Shown here: piece after piece, positions 1-5,869 of the stretch
How positions within the stretch are numbered: the first letter of the stretch is position 1
Layout of the letters: every line of letters begins with the position of its first letter
Assembly: GCA_022709625.1 (NCBI GenBank)
Contig: JAKLIL010000078.1
Coordinates: 1-7,365, forward strand
Direction: 5' to 3'
DNA: 7,365 bases
Origin: Verrucomicrobiota bacterium
Lineage (GTDB): Bacteria; Verrucomicrobiota; Kiritimatiellia; CAIQIC01; Lenti-01
Program-made: the position numbers and the translations under genes
The notes under the pieces: generated by a model
Told to the model about the DNA's origin: nothing
Database searches by the model: none
The model's input: only the letters and a program-made list of their open reading frames with translations

Positions 1-225
1 TTCGTACCAGCCCTTGCCCCTGCGGGCATGGAGCACGTGTCGGTAGCGGTAGGCCAGGTCCAGGGTGCCGATCTTTTCGGTGGTATCGCCGAAGCCCGGA
101 ATGGATTGGCCGTAGCCCAGCAGCACGGAACTGGCCGGATCGGAGGCGCGGGCGGGACCGGCAAGGTTGAGGGCGAGCAACAGGAGCGCCAGCGGGTGAG
201 CCCTCCATTCAGGAAGCGGTTTCAT
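1..225 (-). CDS. Secreted protein, probable PagL-type lipid A 3-O-deacylase (5' end only)
   Basis: The first 75 codons of a gene that runs off the left edge. It begins with a signal peptide: MKPLPEWRAH, a hydrophobic PLALLLLALNLAG core and a likely cleavage site after Ala25-Arg26-Ala27. The mature part reads VLLGYGQSIPGFGDTTEKIG, then alternating TLDLAYRYRHV and GKGWYE. An LGYGxSxPGxGDT start followed by a first beta strand and a KGWY turn resembles Gram-negative acyloxyacyl hydrolase/PagL-like outer-membrane beta barrels. These remove the 3-O acyl chain of lipid A. The catalytic Ser, His and acidic residues lie outside the window, so the assignment stays tentative; another outer-membrane barrel is possible. 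The ATG at 225 overlaps the acyltransferase gene by 17 nt and has GAAAGG (239-234) 8 nt upstream. Addition and removal of lipid acyl chains by neighbouring genes would make functional sense. Confidence 0.65.
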   Translation of the reverse strand, partial: MKPLPEWRAHPLALLLLALNLAGPARASDPASSVLLGYGQSIPGFGDTTEKIGTLDLAYRYRHVLHARRGKGWYE

Positions 226-1153
226 CGGGGGCGCCTTTCTGGGACGTGGCGGATGCCCACAGATCTTGGAACGCGAAGAACTGGAGGGGATGTTTGCGCA
301 GGAAGGTTTCGAGTGTCGCCACGTATTGCCGCACGTAGGGCGCCCAAAGGTCCTGCTTTGAGCCGGTTTTGCCTTTTTGCGGGCAGAAGACGGCGGGAAC
401 TTCGATGGCGTAGCCGTTCCGGGAAGTTTTTGCGGAAAACATGACGGCGACGGGCACGGCGGCCATGGCGGCGATCTTGAAGGCGCTGTAGGGAAAGCGC
501 GCCGGTGCGCCGAGGAAATCGACGGTCACGGCGTCGAAGTCGTAGGGCCGGTCGCCCATCAGGCTCACGACGTGTCCCGCCCGGAGGGCGGTCATGACTT
601 CGACCACCCCCCCGAACGGCTCGTCGATCGAGATGATCCGGATGGGGCCATCCGGTTTATCCAGTTGGAAGGCTTGGCGGACGGCGTCGTTGTCCTCGCG
701 TCTCATCAACAGGTGGATGGGCTTGTCGAGCTTGCCCAGCGCACCCATGGCGATTTGCCAATTCCCGACATGGGAGGCGAGGAGGATCATGCCGCGGGAG
801 CCGCCGACGAGTTGTTCGAATTGCTTGCGGCCATCGAAGCGGAAGTGGAACCGGAAGCGGCCGCCCAGCATCGCATTCCGGTCGATAAGGCAACGCCACT
901 GGCTGACAAAGAGGAGCCAGGCCAACCACCGGCGTTTGAGCGGACCCGCGCCGGGAAAGATGCGGCGCACGTAGGCCATGGCCGATTGCGCGGCATCCCG
1001 GTCGGTCAAAAAATAGTAGAGACAGATGAAGTACAGCATGGCGTAGGCCGCGGACAGCCCGCCGATCCAGGTTAGAACCACGAAAAACAAGATCCCGGCG
1101 CGGTTGCCGCGTTTGCGGACTTTGATTCGGGATGGGGCGGGGGCGCTATTCAC
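209..1153 (-). CDS. LpxL/HtrB-like membrane acyltransferase
   Basis: A 314-residue lysophospholipid/lipid A-type acyltransferase. Residues 1-18 are basic and unstructured, and a hydrophobic segment at about 20-48 anchors it in the inner membrane. The catalytic block is LLASHVGNWQIAMG (124-137) with His128. The acid of the HX4(D/E) motif is replaced by Gln133 (codon CAA). Later blocks are LLMRRED (148-154), LMGDRPYDF (198-206) and FLGAPARFPYSAFKIAAM (213-230), all typical of the LpxL fold and its GDR motif. Known members move an acyl chain from acyl-ACP to a lipid A precursor; relatives occur in aryl polyene clusters. The start is a GTG at 1153, 8 bp inside the preceding gene (GTGAATAG). There is no strong Shine-Dalgarno, and the next Met (39) lies inside the membrane segment. 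The donor may be the product of the upstream genes, which is inference. Confidence 0.9.
   Translation of the reverse strand: MNSAPAPSRIKVRKRGNRAGILFFVVLTWIGGLSAAYAMLYFICLYYFLTDRDAAQSAMAYVRRIFPGAGPLKRRWLAWLLFVSQWRCLIDRNAMLGGRFRFHFRFDGRKQFEQLVGGSRGMILLASHVGNWQIAMGALGKLDKPIHLLMRREDNDAVRQAFQLDKPDGPIRIISIDEPFGGVVEVMTALRAGHVVSLMGDRPYDFDAVTVDFLGAPARFPYSAFKIAAMAAVPVAVMFSAKTSRNGYAIEVPAVFCPQKGKTGSKQDLWAPYVRQYVATLETFLRKHPLQFFAFQDLWASATSQKGAPDETAS
234..239 (-). promoter_or_regulatory. Ribosome binding site of the PagL-like gene
   Basis: GAAAGG on the minus strand lies 8 nt before the ATG at 225, inside the acyltransferase coding sequence. It supports the overlapping start. Confidence 0.45.
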
Positions 1154-2486
1154 GGCGGAGCAGCCGGTAGCTTTCGTCCAGCGGCAGTCCCAGCCGGAAG
1201 AGAGTCTGCAGCTTGTCGTCGAACTTGTCCGCGGGGAAGACGCAATGGGGCTGGTCGGCGAAGGCCTCCGCCAGCCGGCGCTGCATCCAATCCCGATCGA
1301 CGTGCGGCGAAAGGTAATACCTCGGCTCCAGGAGATTTTCGTCGCCCGTCAGCACGCCTTCCGCCACCGCCTGCCGGTAGAGCGGCGTTTGGGGAATGAT
1401 GCGGATGCCGAGGAAGAAAAAATTGACCGTCCGGCGGAGGCTCAGGACGTTTTGGATGCCCTCCTCGAGGCTGGCAGGCGTTTCGGCGGGACCGCCGGCC
1501 ATGTAGAAGTGCGCAGTGGAAATGCCGTGCCGCAGGAAGAGTTCGTTGGCGGCGGCGACGTCCCGGAAGCGAAATCCCTTGTTCAGGGCGGCCAGCGTGG
1601 AATCCGACATGGCATCGGCGCCGATTTCCACCGACCGCAAGCCGGTTTTTTTCATCAAGGCGACGATTTCATCGTCCAGTTCCGGACTGGGGGCGAAAAA
1701 CGCCGTCCAGGGGAAGAAAACGCCGCGGCGGGCCATTGCGCGGATCAAGGTGCGATATGTTCCGCCGGGGTCGTTGAAGAGCGAATCGACGAAAAAGAAA
1801 CCGTCCTGCGTGGTGCCGGAGAGCAGGGATTGCATTTCGGCGATGACTTCGTCCACCGGCCGCGGCCGGATTGTTGCGCCTTCGAGGACGGGATAGGTGC
1901 AGTAGGCGCACGTCCGCGCGCAGCCGCGTTTGGTTTGGATGGGAATCAGCCGGCTTTTTTGCAGATAGAAGGCGAGGAGCTCGGGGTCGTAGTCCGCGCC
2001 GGCGATCGCCGGCGCGGGGAGCGGCCGGTCCGCCCGGACGATGCGCGCGGGCGGCTTTTCGCCGCGGGCCAGGAGTTGCAGCAGGCGATCGAAGGCTTCC
2101 TCGCCTTCGCCCTGGATGCCGTAGTCGGCCGCGACGTGGGCCAAAATTTTTTCGGGCATCAGGGAAAAGCCGGAACCGCCCACGACGATTGGGATCGGGC
2201 CTGCGGTCCGGATCGCGGCCACCATGTCCCGCACGCGGTCCAAGTAGCGGAGTTCATGGACGAGATTGACGTTGTCGATGTTCCGGATGGAAATGCCGAC
2301 GGCATCCGGGCGAAAAGCCTTCAGCCGATCCGTCAACCGGTCGAGCGCCCGCTCCTGGTGCAGAATATCGAACTGGGAGACGTCGTGGCCTTTGCGGCGC
2401 AGCGACCGGGCCACGATGGAGAGCCCCAGGGGATACACGGGATAGGGCGATTCGGCCGTATTGCCGGAAACCAGCAGCACCTTCAC
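1146..2486 (-). CDS. B12-binding radical SAM protein (second of pair, lipid-biosynthesis-associated type)
   Basis: A 446-residue cobalamin-binding radical SAM protein. The B12 domain covers about residues 1-140, with PVYPLGLSIVARSL (16-29), VGISIRNIDN (63-72), IVVGGSGFSLMPEKIL (100-115) and DYGIQGEGEE (121-130). A Pro/Ala linker (155-165) leads to the radical SAM barrel, with IQTKRGCARTCAYCTYPVLE (183-202). Its iron-sulfur ligands are Cys189, Cys193 and Cys196. Further marks are FFFVDSLFND (230-239), FPWTAFFAPSP (258-268), VEIGADAMSD (286-295) and HFYMAGGPAETPASL (326-340). The NIDN, GGSGF, CTYP and GGPxETP words recall a family often annotated as a lipid biosynthesis B12-binding/radical SAM protein because it sits in fatty acid or polyketide-type clusters; this is from memory. 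The reaction is unknown; methylation or another radical step on a lipid chain is inference. The GTG start at 2486 is chosen from the GTGA overlap and the VKVLLVSG domain start. The frame is open further upstream, but only as shadow sequence. Confidence 0.92.
   Translation of the reverse strand: MKVLLVSGNTAESPYPVYPLGLSIVARSLRRKGHDVSQFDILHQERALDRLTDRLKAFRPDAVGISIRNIDNVNLVHELRYLDRVRDMVAAIRTAGPIPIVVGGSGFSLMPEKILAHVAADYGIQGEGEEAFDRLLQLLARGEKPPARIVRADRPLPAPAIAGADYDPELLAFYLQKSRLIPIQTKRGCARTCAYCTYPVLEGATIRPRPVDEVIAEMQSLLSGTTQDGFFFVDSLFNDPGGTYRTLIRAMARRGVFFPWTAFFAPSPELDDEIVALMKKTGLRSVEIGADAMSDSTLAALNKGFRFRDVAAANELFLRHGISTAHFYMAGGPAETPASLEEGIQNVLSLRRTVNFFFLGIRIIPQTPLYRQAVAEGVLTGDENLLEPRYYLSPHVDRDWMQRRLAEAFADQPHCVFPADKFDDKLQTLFRLGLPLDESYRLLRRE
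1994..2017. repeat. 24-bp perfect palindrome in the linker of the second radical SAM gene
   Basis: The sequence is its own reverse complement from 1994 to 2017, with half-site CCGCGCCGGCGA and centre GGCGATCGCC. It encodes part of the Pro/Ala linker between the B12 and radical SAM domains (about residues 157-164). In RNA it would fold as a roughly 10-bp GC stem with a GATC loop. It may be only a by-product of Ala/Gly/Pro codons in GC-rich DNA, but a 24-bp perfect match is long. Confidence 0.85.
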
Positions 2487-3754
2487 GCGTCCGGCCCCCC
2501 GTCGGCCCGGCTCCAGGCGCGCCCGCTCCGGGCGCGATGGGAGCGAAAGGTGCCGTCGGCCATTTCCTTTTCGATGACGCGCTTGTAGAGTTGCCCCATG
2601 CGGACTTCCTTGCCGCCGGGACCGTAGAAGGTTTCCCAGGCGTAGCGATGCATGCGGTCGAGGTCGTCGACGCTCATGCGCGCCGGCCGGAAGACCGTTT
2701 CGGCCCCCGTGTAGCGAATCCAATCGTCGTGGAGAATGCGGCCGTCGCGCTCCAGGTCCGCACGCAGGGGCGTGTGGGGAAATGGAGTCATGACCGTGAA
2801 TTCGGCCAAATCCAGATCCATGTCGACCAGAAATTCGACCAAGCGCTTGATGCCGTCCACGTCCTGGTCGTCCGTGCCCAGAATCACGGTGCCCTCCACG
2901 CCGATGCCGCGGGCCTTGAGATGCCGCACCCGGGTCCGGATCACGTCGGCCGTGTTGATGATCGCCTGGTAGACGTACCAGCAGCCGGCTTCGGCGGCCA
3001 GATCCAGGATCTCGGGGTTGTCCTTGAGCGGATGGGAAATCCACTTTTTCTTGAGCGGCGCGATGGCCCGCAGCAAACCTTTGAGCCATTCGTCGTCGTT
3101 GGCCATGGAGTTGTCCACGAAGAAAATCCGGTTGTTGTCGATGCCCGCCAATTCGGCCACGACGTCTTCGTAGGGGCGCGGGCGGAACCGGCGGCCGCCG
3201 AGATACGGCGTGCAGCAGGGAAAGCAGTTGAAGCGGCAGCCCCGGGAGGCATGGACGAGATCGACCATTTGCACGCCGCGGTAGTTGTAGAGGTCCCGGC
3301 TCAGGATGTCGCGCCGGGCCGGTTTGATCAGGCGGGTGTCGGGAAATTGGTTGCGGAAGTCGTAGACGGGTTTCAGCGCGCCGTTGGCGAAGTCCGCCAG
3401 CAGCGCTTCCATGCGTCCCTCGGATTCGCCGAGAAACACGGCGTCGGCGTGGGGCCGGGTTTGCTCGTCGTGCAATTGGGTGCCGATGCCGCCGAACACG
3501 ACTTTTTTGCCGCGCGCACGGTATTCGTCGGCGACTTCCCAGGCCCGGGGCATTTGGCAGGTCAGCATGCAGGAAATGAACACGAGCTCCGCATCCGTGT
3601 CGAAGTCCAGCGGCTGCACATGTTCGTCGCGGAAGGCGATGTCCACGCCGGCCGGGAGCGTCGCCGCAAACACCACCGGTCCGTGCGGCGGAAGATGGAA
3701 CTCCGGTTGGTGTTCCATCTTGGGCCATCGGGGATAAACGATTTCAACCTTCAT
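2483..3754 (-). CDS. B12-binding domain radical SAM protein (first of pair)
   Basis: A 423-residue cobalamin-dependent (class B-like) radical SAM protein, probably cytoplasmic. The N-terminal Rossmann-like B12 domain spans roughly 1-130 and includes LVFISCMLTCQMPRAWEVAD (57-76), VVFGGIGTQL (85-94) and HADAVFLGESEG (102-113). As in many of these enzymes, no DxHxxG lower-ligand motif is obvious. The 4Fe-4S motif is Cys173-RFN-Cys177-FP-Cys180, followed directly by Cys181, in the context SRGCRFNCFPCCT. The barrel then shows IFFVDNSMAND (210-220), a GIGVEGTVILGTDD stretch (283-296) and FTVMTPFPHTPL (319-330). The overall pattern is like BchE/HpnP-type enzymes, which methylate or oxidatively rearrange unactivated carbons; the reaction here is unknown. 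The ATG at 3754 is backed by GGAAGGA. The stop overlaps the next gene's start by GTGA, so the two radical SAM proteins are probably made in linked amounts. The residues where many relatives have GxES read YQAIINTAD (262-270), an oddity. Confidence 0.9.
   Translation of the reverse strand: MKVEIVYPRWPKMEHQPEFHLPPHGPVVFAATLPAGVDIAFRDEHVQPLDFDTDAELVFISCMLTCQMPRAWEVADEYRARGKKVVFGGIGTQLHDEQTRPHADAVFLGESEGRMEALLADFANGALKPVYDFRNQFPDTRLIKPARRDILSRDLYNYRGVQMVDLVHASRGCRFNCFPCCTPYLGGRRFRPRPYEDVVAELAGIDNNRIFFVDNSMANDDEWLKGLLRAIAPLKKKWISHPLKDNPEILDLAAEAGCWYVYQAIINTADVIRTRVRHLKARGIGVEGTVILGTDDQDVDGIKRLVEFLVDMDLDLAEFTVMTPFPHTPLRADLERDGRILHDDWIRYTGAETVFRPARMSVDDLDRMHRYAWETFYGPGGKEVRMGQLYKRVIEKEMADGTFRSHRARSGRAWSRADGGPDA
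2518..2536 (-). repeat. GC-rich hairpin at the end of the first radical SAM gene
   Basis: A perfect inverted repeat: arms CGCGCCCG (2518-2525) and CGGGCGCG (2529-2536) around a 3-nt loop. It lies about 32 nt upstream of the second radical SAM start and inside the coding sequence for the Arg/Ser-rich C terminus. No T-tract follows, so it is not a standard terminator. It could affect re-initiation or RNA stability between the two genes. Confidence 0.6.
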
Positions 3755-3849
3755 CGCGGTCCTTCCGCAGGGGAGGCGTTGCAGGGGCGGAAACGGCTCG
3801 TAAGCCCAGCGGCATCTCCATCCTCATCCAGATGTTCCGGCGCGGTCAT
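3751..3849 (-). CDS. Marginal 32-codon ORF ending in an ATGA overlap (doubtful)
   Basis: On the minus strand an ATG at 3849 opens a 32-residue frame (begins MTAPEHLDEDGDAAG) that stops at a TGA (3753-3751) overlapping the ATG of the radical SAM gene in the same ATGA arrangement used elsewhere in the row. No Shine-Dalgarno precedes the ATG. The peptide has an acidic stretch but no recognisable motif, signal or membrane segment. In GC-rich DNA such a frame can arise by chance, so the overlap is the only argument for it. A translated leader that couples the downstream gene to the upstream ones is one possibility. Confidence 0.15.
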   Translation of the reverse strand: MTAPEHLDEDGDAAGLTSRFRPCNASPAEGPR

Positions 3850-3857
3850 CCGGGAAT
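3755..3857 (-). other. 103-nt gap between thioesterase and first radical SAM gene
   Basis: This is the only real gap in an otherwise overlapping gene row. It contains the ribosome binding site for the downstream radical SAM gene and a 32-codon frame that may not be a gene. I see no convincing -10/-35 pair, no T-tract and no strong hairpin. On the minus strand the middle is purine-rich with repeated GGATG/GAGATG words. A secondary promoter here cannot be excluded, but nothing shows one. Confidence 0.6.
3760..3766 (-). promoter_or_regulatory. Strong Shine-Dalgarno for the first radical SAM gene
   Basis: GGAAGGA on the minus strand ends 5 nt before the ATG at 3754. It is the best ribosome binding site in the window. 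It fits the fact that this gene lies after a gap and so cannot rely on coupling to the thioesterase stop. Confidence 0.7.
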
Positions 3858-4325
3858 TCAGTTTATGCCGCCGGCGCGGGCCGGCGCCGCCGGGACCTGT
3901 GGCGATTGGCCCGCATGGAAAGCCCGCAATCTATTCCGGAACGCCTCCGGCGTGACCAGGCACAGTTCGCCGGTGTCCACGCGCACCGCCACCTGCGTGG
4001 TCTGCGCCCGGGTGAGGCGCTTCCCCGATTCCGCATCGTAGATCGCATAGCGCACGAGGATGCGGTTTTCCCATTCTTCCAGTTCGGCGACCACCCGGAT
4101 GCGATGCTGGAACCGGATCGGCTGGATGAACTTCACCCGGGTTTCGCTGACGGGGTACATGTACCCGGATTCCTTCATTTCCAGATAGCCGTAGCCGATT
4201 TTGTCCATCAGCGCGCGCCGCGCTTCCTCGAAGTAGCGGAAATAGTTTCCGTGGTAGATGATTCCCAGCGGATCGGCGTCCTGGAAAGAGGTCAGGAGAG
4301 TCAGTTCCGCCGCGAGATTGGGCAT
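3858..4325 (-). CDS. Hotdog-fold acyl-CoA/ACP thioesterase (4HBT/YbgC type)
   Basis: A 155-residue single hotdog domain that would hydrolyse an acyl or aryl thioester on CoA or a carrier protein in the cytoplasm. The signature is FQDADPLGIIYHGNYFRYFE (residues 14-33). Asp18 aligns with the catalytic Asp17 of Pseudomonas 4-hydroxybenzoyl-CoA thioesterase, and the following GIIYHGNY helix start is typical of YbgC/FadM-type proteins. The core runs to about residue 133, and the last 20 or so residues (SPQVPAAPARAGG and flanks) are an Ala/Pro-rich tail. The ATG at 4325 shares one base with the lyase TAA (TAATG) and is preceded by GGGAG at 4338-4334 with 8 nt spacing. Thioesterases of this type (ApeK) accompany the ligase and lyase in aryl polyene clusters, where release or editing is the presumed job. 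Whether it acts on cinnamoyl, polyenoyl or mis-primed thioesters cannot be read from the sequence. Confidence 0.9.
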   Translation of the reverse strand: MPNLAAELTLLTSFQDADPLGIIYHGNYFRYFEEARRALMDKIGYGYLEMKESGYMYPVSETRVKFIQPIRFQHRIRVVAELEEWENRILVRYAIYDAESGKRLTRAQTTQVAVRVDTGELCLVTPEAFRNRLRAFHAGQSPQVPAAPARAGGIN

Positions 4326-5869
4326 TAGTACAACTCCCAACGTTGCCGGCGGATCTGGTCGATGACGAGCCGCAGATCCCCTTCCAGGGGGCGATCTTCT
4401 TCGAGAAGCGCAAAGGAACTCGAGACGTCGCCGGTCATTTTCCGGAGGGATTCCGACAGATGGGCTTCGTCCAGGTCGCCATTGCGCCGGCGCAGCCGGA
4501 GCGCCTGCACGGCGGCCAACAGGCAGGCGGCCGCAACTTGTTCCGTCAATTCCAATGCCCGCAAGGCGTCGCGCGCGGCGATCGTGCCCATGCTGACCTT
4601 GTCCTGGTTGTGGCACTCGGTGGAGCGGGAAAACACGCTGGCGGGCATGGTCAGCTTGAGCGCTTCGGCCGTCCAGGCCGAGACGCCGATCTGCACGGCC
4701 TTGAACCCGTGATTGATCGGAGCGCGGTCTGGCGCCGATCCCGACAAATTGGGCGGCAGCCCGTTGTTGAAGCGGCAATCCACCAGCAGCGCCAACTGGC
4801 GATCGAGCAAATCCGCCACGTTGGCGACGGCGGTTTTCAAGGAATCCATGGCCATGGCAACGTGTCCGCCATAGAAATGGCCGCCATGCAGGACGCGTTC
4901 CCGTTCGCCATCCACCAAGGGGTTGTCGTTCGCGCTGTTCAGTTCGTTTTCAATGAAGGCGCGCACCCAGGGCAGGCTGTCCTGCAGGACCCCGATCACG
5001 TGCGGGGCGCACCGCAGGGAGTAGCGGTCCTGCAGGCGGTGGCTGTTGCGCGGCGGCCGGTCGCTTTTCAGGTCGGCGCGCATCCAGGCGGCGACCTGCC
5101 GTTGGCCGGGATGGGGTTTGAGCTCGAACAGCGCCTCGTCGAAATGGAATTCATTGCCTTGGATGGCGGCGGACGCCATGGCCGAAATCCGGGCGGCGAG
5201 CCGGGCCAGATAGGCGGATCTGGAATACGCCAAGCAGGCCAGGGCGGTCATCACCGAGGTGCCGTTCATCAGGGCCAGGCCTTCTTTCGGCTTCAGTGCG
5301 AGGGGCTGGATGCCGAGTTCGGCGTAGACCTCGGCCGTCGGCCGGATGCGCCCCCCGCAGTGCACTTCCCGTTCGCCGACGAGCGCCGCGGCCACGTAGG
5401 ACAGGGGCGTGAGGTCGCCGCTGGCCCCCACGGATCCCTCCTGCGGAATGCGCGGCAGGACGTCGCGTTGCAGCAGTTCGACCAGGCGTTCCAGCAGAAC
5501 GAAGCGGACGCCCGAGTAGCCGACGGCCAGCGAGCACAGCCGGGTGGCCAGGACGGCGCGGACTTGGTCCGGCTCCAGGTCGGCGCCCAGTCCGCAGCCG
5601 TGGAAACGGGTCAGGTGCAGCGGCAACTCGTCGACCAAATGGCGGGGAATCGCCACGGTGCAGGATTCCCCGTAGCCGGTGGTCACGCCATAGACCACGC
5701 CATCTTCGCGCAGCAAGCGCTCGAGGAACGCCACGCCCAGATCGATCCGCCGGCGAAAGGCCGCGTCTGCGCTCAAGGCCGCCGGTGCTCCTTTAGCCAC
5801 CGCCACGACGTCTTCGATGGTCAGGCGCCCCGCGCCAAAAGTGATGGTCCGTTGCCCGCGGGAGTTCAT
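4325..5869 (-). CDS. MIO-type aromatic amino acid ammonia-lyase (HAL/TAL/PAL family)
   Basis: A 514-residue lyase that should eliminate ammonia from an aromatic amino acid to give the trans-acrylic acid; cytoplasmic, and homotetrameric in known members. Clear family marks: VVYGVTTGYGES (58-69) with catalytic Tyr60; GSVGASGDLTPLSY (145-158), whose Ala149-Ser150-Gly151 form the MIO cofactor; LMNGTS (200-205); QDRYSLRCAPHV (280-291); NSANDNPLV (311-319); and NQDKVSMGT (421-429). The substrate pocket pair is Phe89-His90. The residue aligning with Glu414 of Pseudomonas histidine ammonia-lyase is Gln422, as in PAL and TAL, so Phe or Tyr is a better guess than His. The ATG at 5869 is chosen because it makes an ATGA overlap with the ligase stop and matches the family's usual N terminus. 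The frame is open far upstream, but that stretch is Arg/Pro/Gly-rich shadow of the ligase. No hut genes are nearby, which argues against histidine catabolism. Confidence 0.95.
   Translation of the reverse strand: MNSRGQRTITFGAGRLTIEDVVAVAKGAPAALSADAAFRRRIDLGVAFLERLLREDGVVYGVTTGYGESCTVAIPRHLVDELPLHLTRFHGCGLGADLEPDQVRAVLATRLCSLAVGYSGVRFVLLERLVELLQRDVLPRIPQEGSVGASGDLTPLSYVAAALVGEREVHCGGRIRPTAEVYAELGIQPLALKPKEGLALMNGTSVMTALACLAYSRSAYLARLAARISAMASAAIQGNEFHFDEALFELKPHPGQRQVAAWMRADLKSDRPPRNSHRLQDRYSLRCAPHVIGVLQDSLPWVRAFIENELNSANDNPLVDGERERVLHGGHFYGGHVAMAMDSLKTAVANVADLLDRQLALLVDCRFNNGLPPNLSGSAPDRAPINHGFKAVQIGVSAWTAEALKLTMPASVFSRSTECHNQDKVSMGTIAARDALRALELTEQVAAACLLAAVQALRLRRRNGDLDEAHLSESLRKMTGDVSSSFALLEEDRPLEGDLRLVIDQIRRQRWELY
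4334..4338 (-). promoter_or_regulatory. Ribosome binding site of the thioesterase gene
   Basis: GGGAG on the minus strand lies 8 nt before the ATG at 4325, inside the last codons of the lyase. It supports this start over the longer open frame that continues upstream. Confidence 0.55.

Noticed and set aside
2470..2540. Transcription terminator between the two radical SAM genes
   Set aside because: A GC hairpin is present but no T-run follows on the minus strand, and the genes overlap, so termination there would be unlikely.
1104..2588. Plus-strand open frame of about 490 codons opposite the second radical SAM gene
   Set aside because: Low-information composition, no domain signature, and fully antisense to a gene with clear cysteine and B12-domain motifs.
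2487..3728. Possible fusion of the second radical SAM protein to a 400-residue upstream segment
   Set aside because: The upstream part is a frame shadow of the first radical SAM gene. The GTG at 2486 gives a complete B12 domain start and a GTGA overlap.
2537..3955. Plus-strand open frame of about 470 codons opposite the first radical SAM gene
   Set aside because: The same kind of antisense shadow, dominated by Val, Gly, Ala and His with no motif; it also runs across the gap and into the thioesterase gene.
4153..4166. 14-bp palindrome GGGTACATGTACCC in the thioesterase gene
   Set aside because: It encodes GYMYP within the conserved domain region and is short enough to arise by chance; no second copy was noticed.
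4326..4778. Upstream extension of the thioesterase frame into the ammonia-lyase gene
   Set aside because: The ATG at 4325 gives a normal-length hotdog protein, has GGGAG upstream and follows the lyase stop; the extension has no hotdog sequence.
4325..5869. Histidine utilisation (hutH) reading of the lyase
   Set aside because: No hutU, hutI or hutG neighbours, and the imidazole-contacting Glu is replaced by Gln; the context is acyl/aryl activation.
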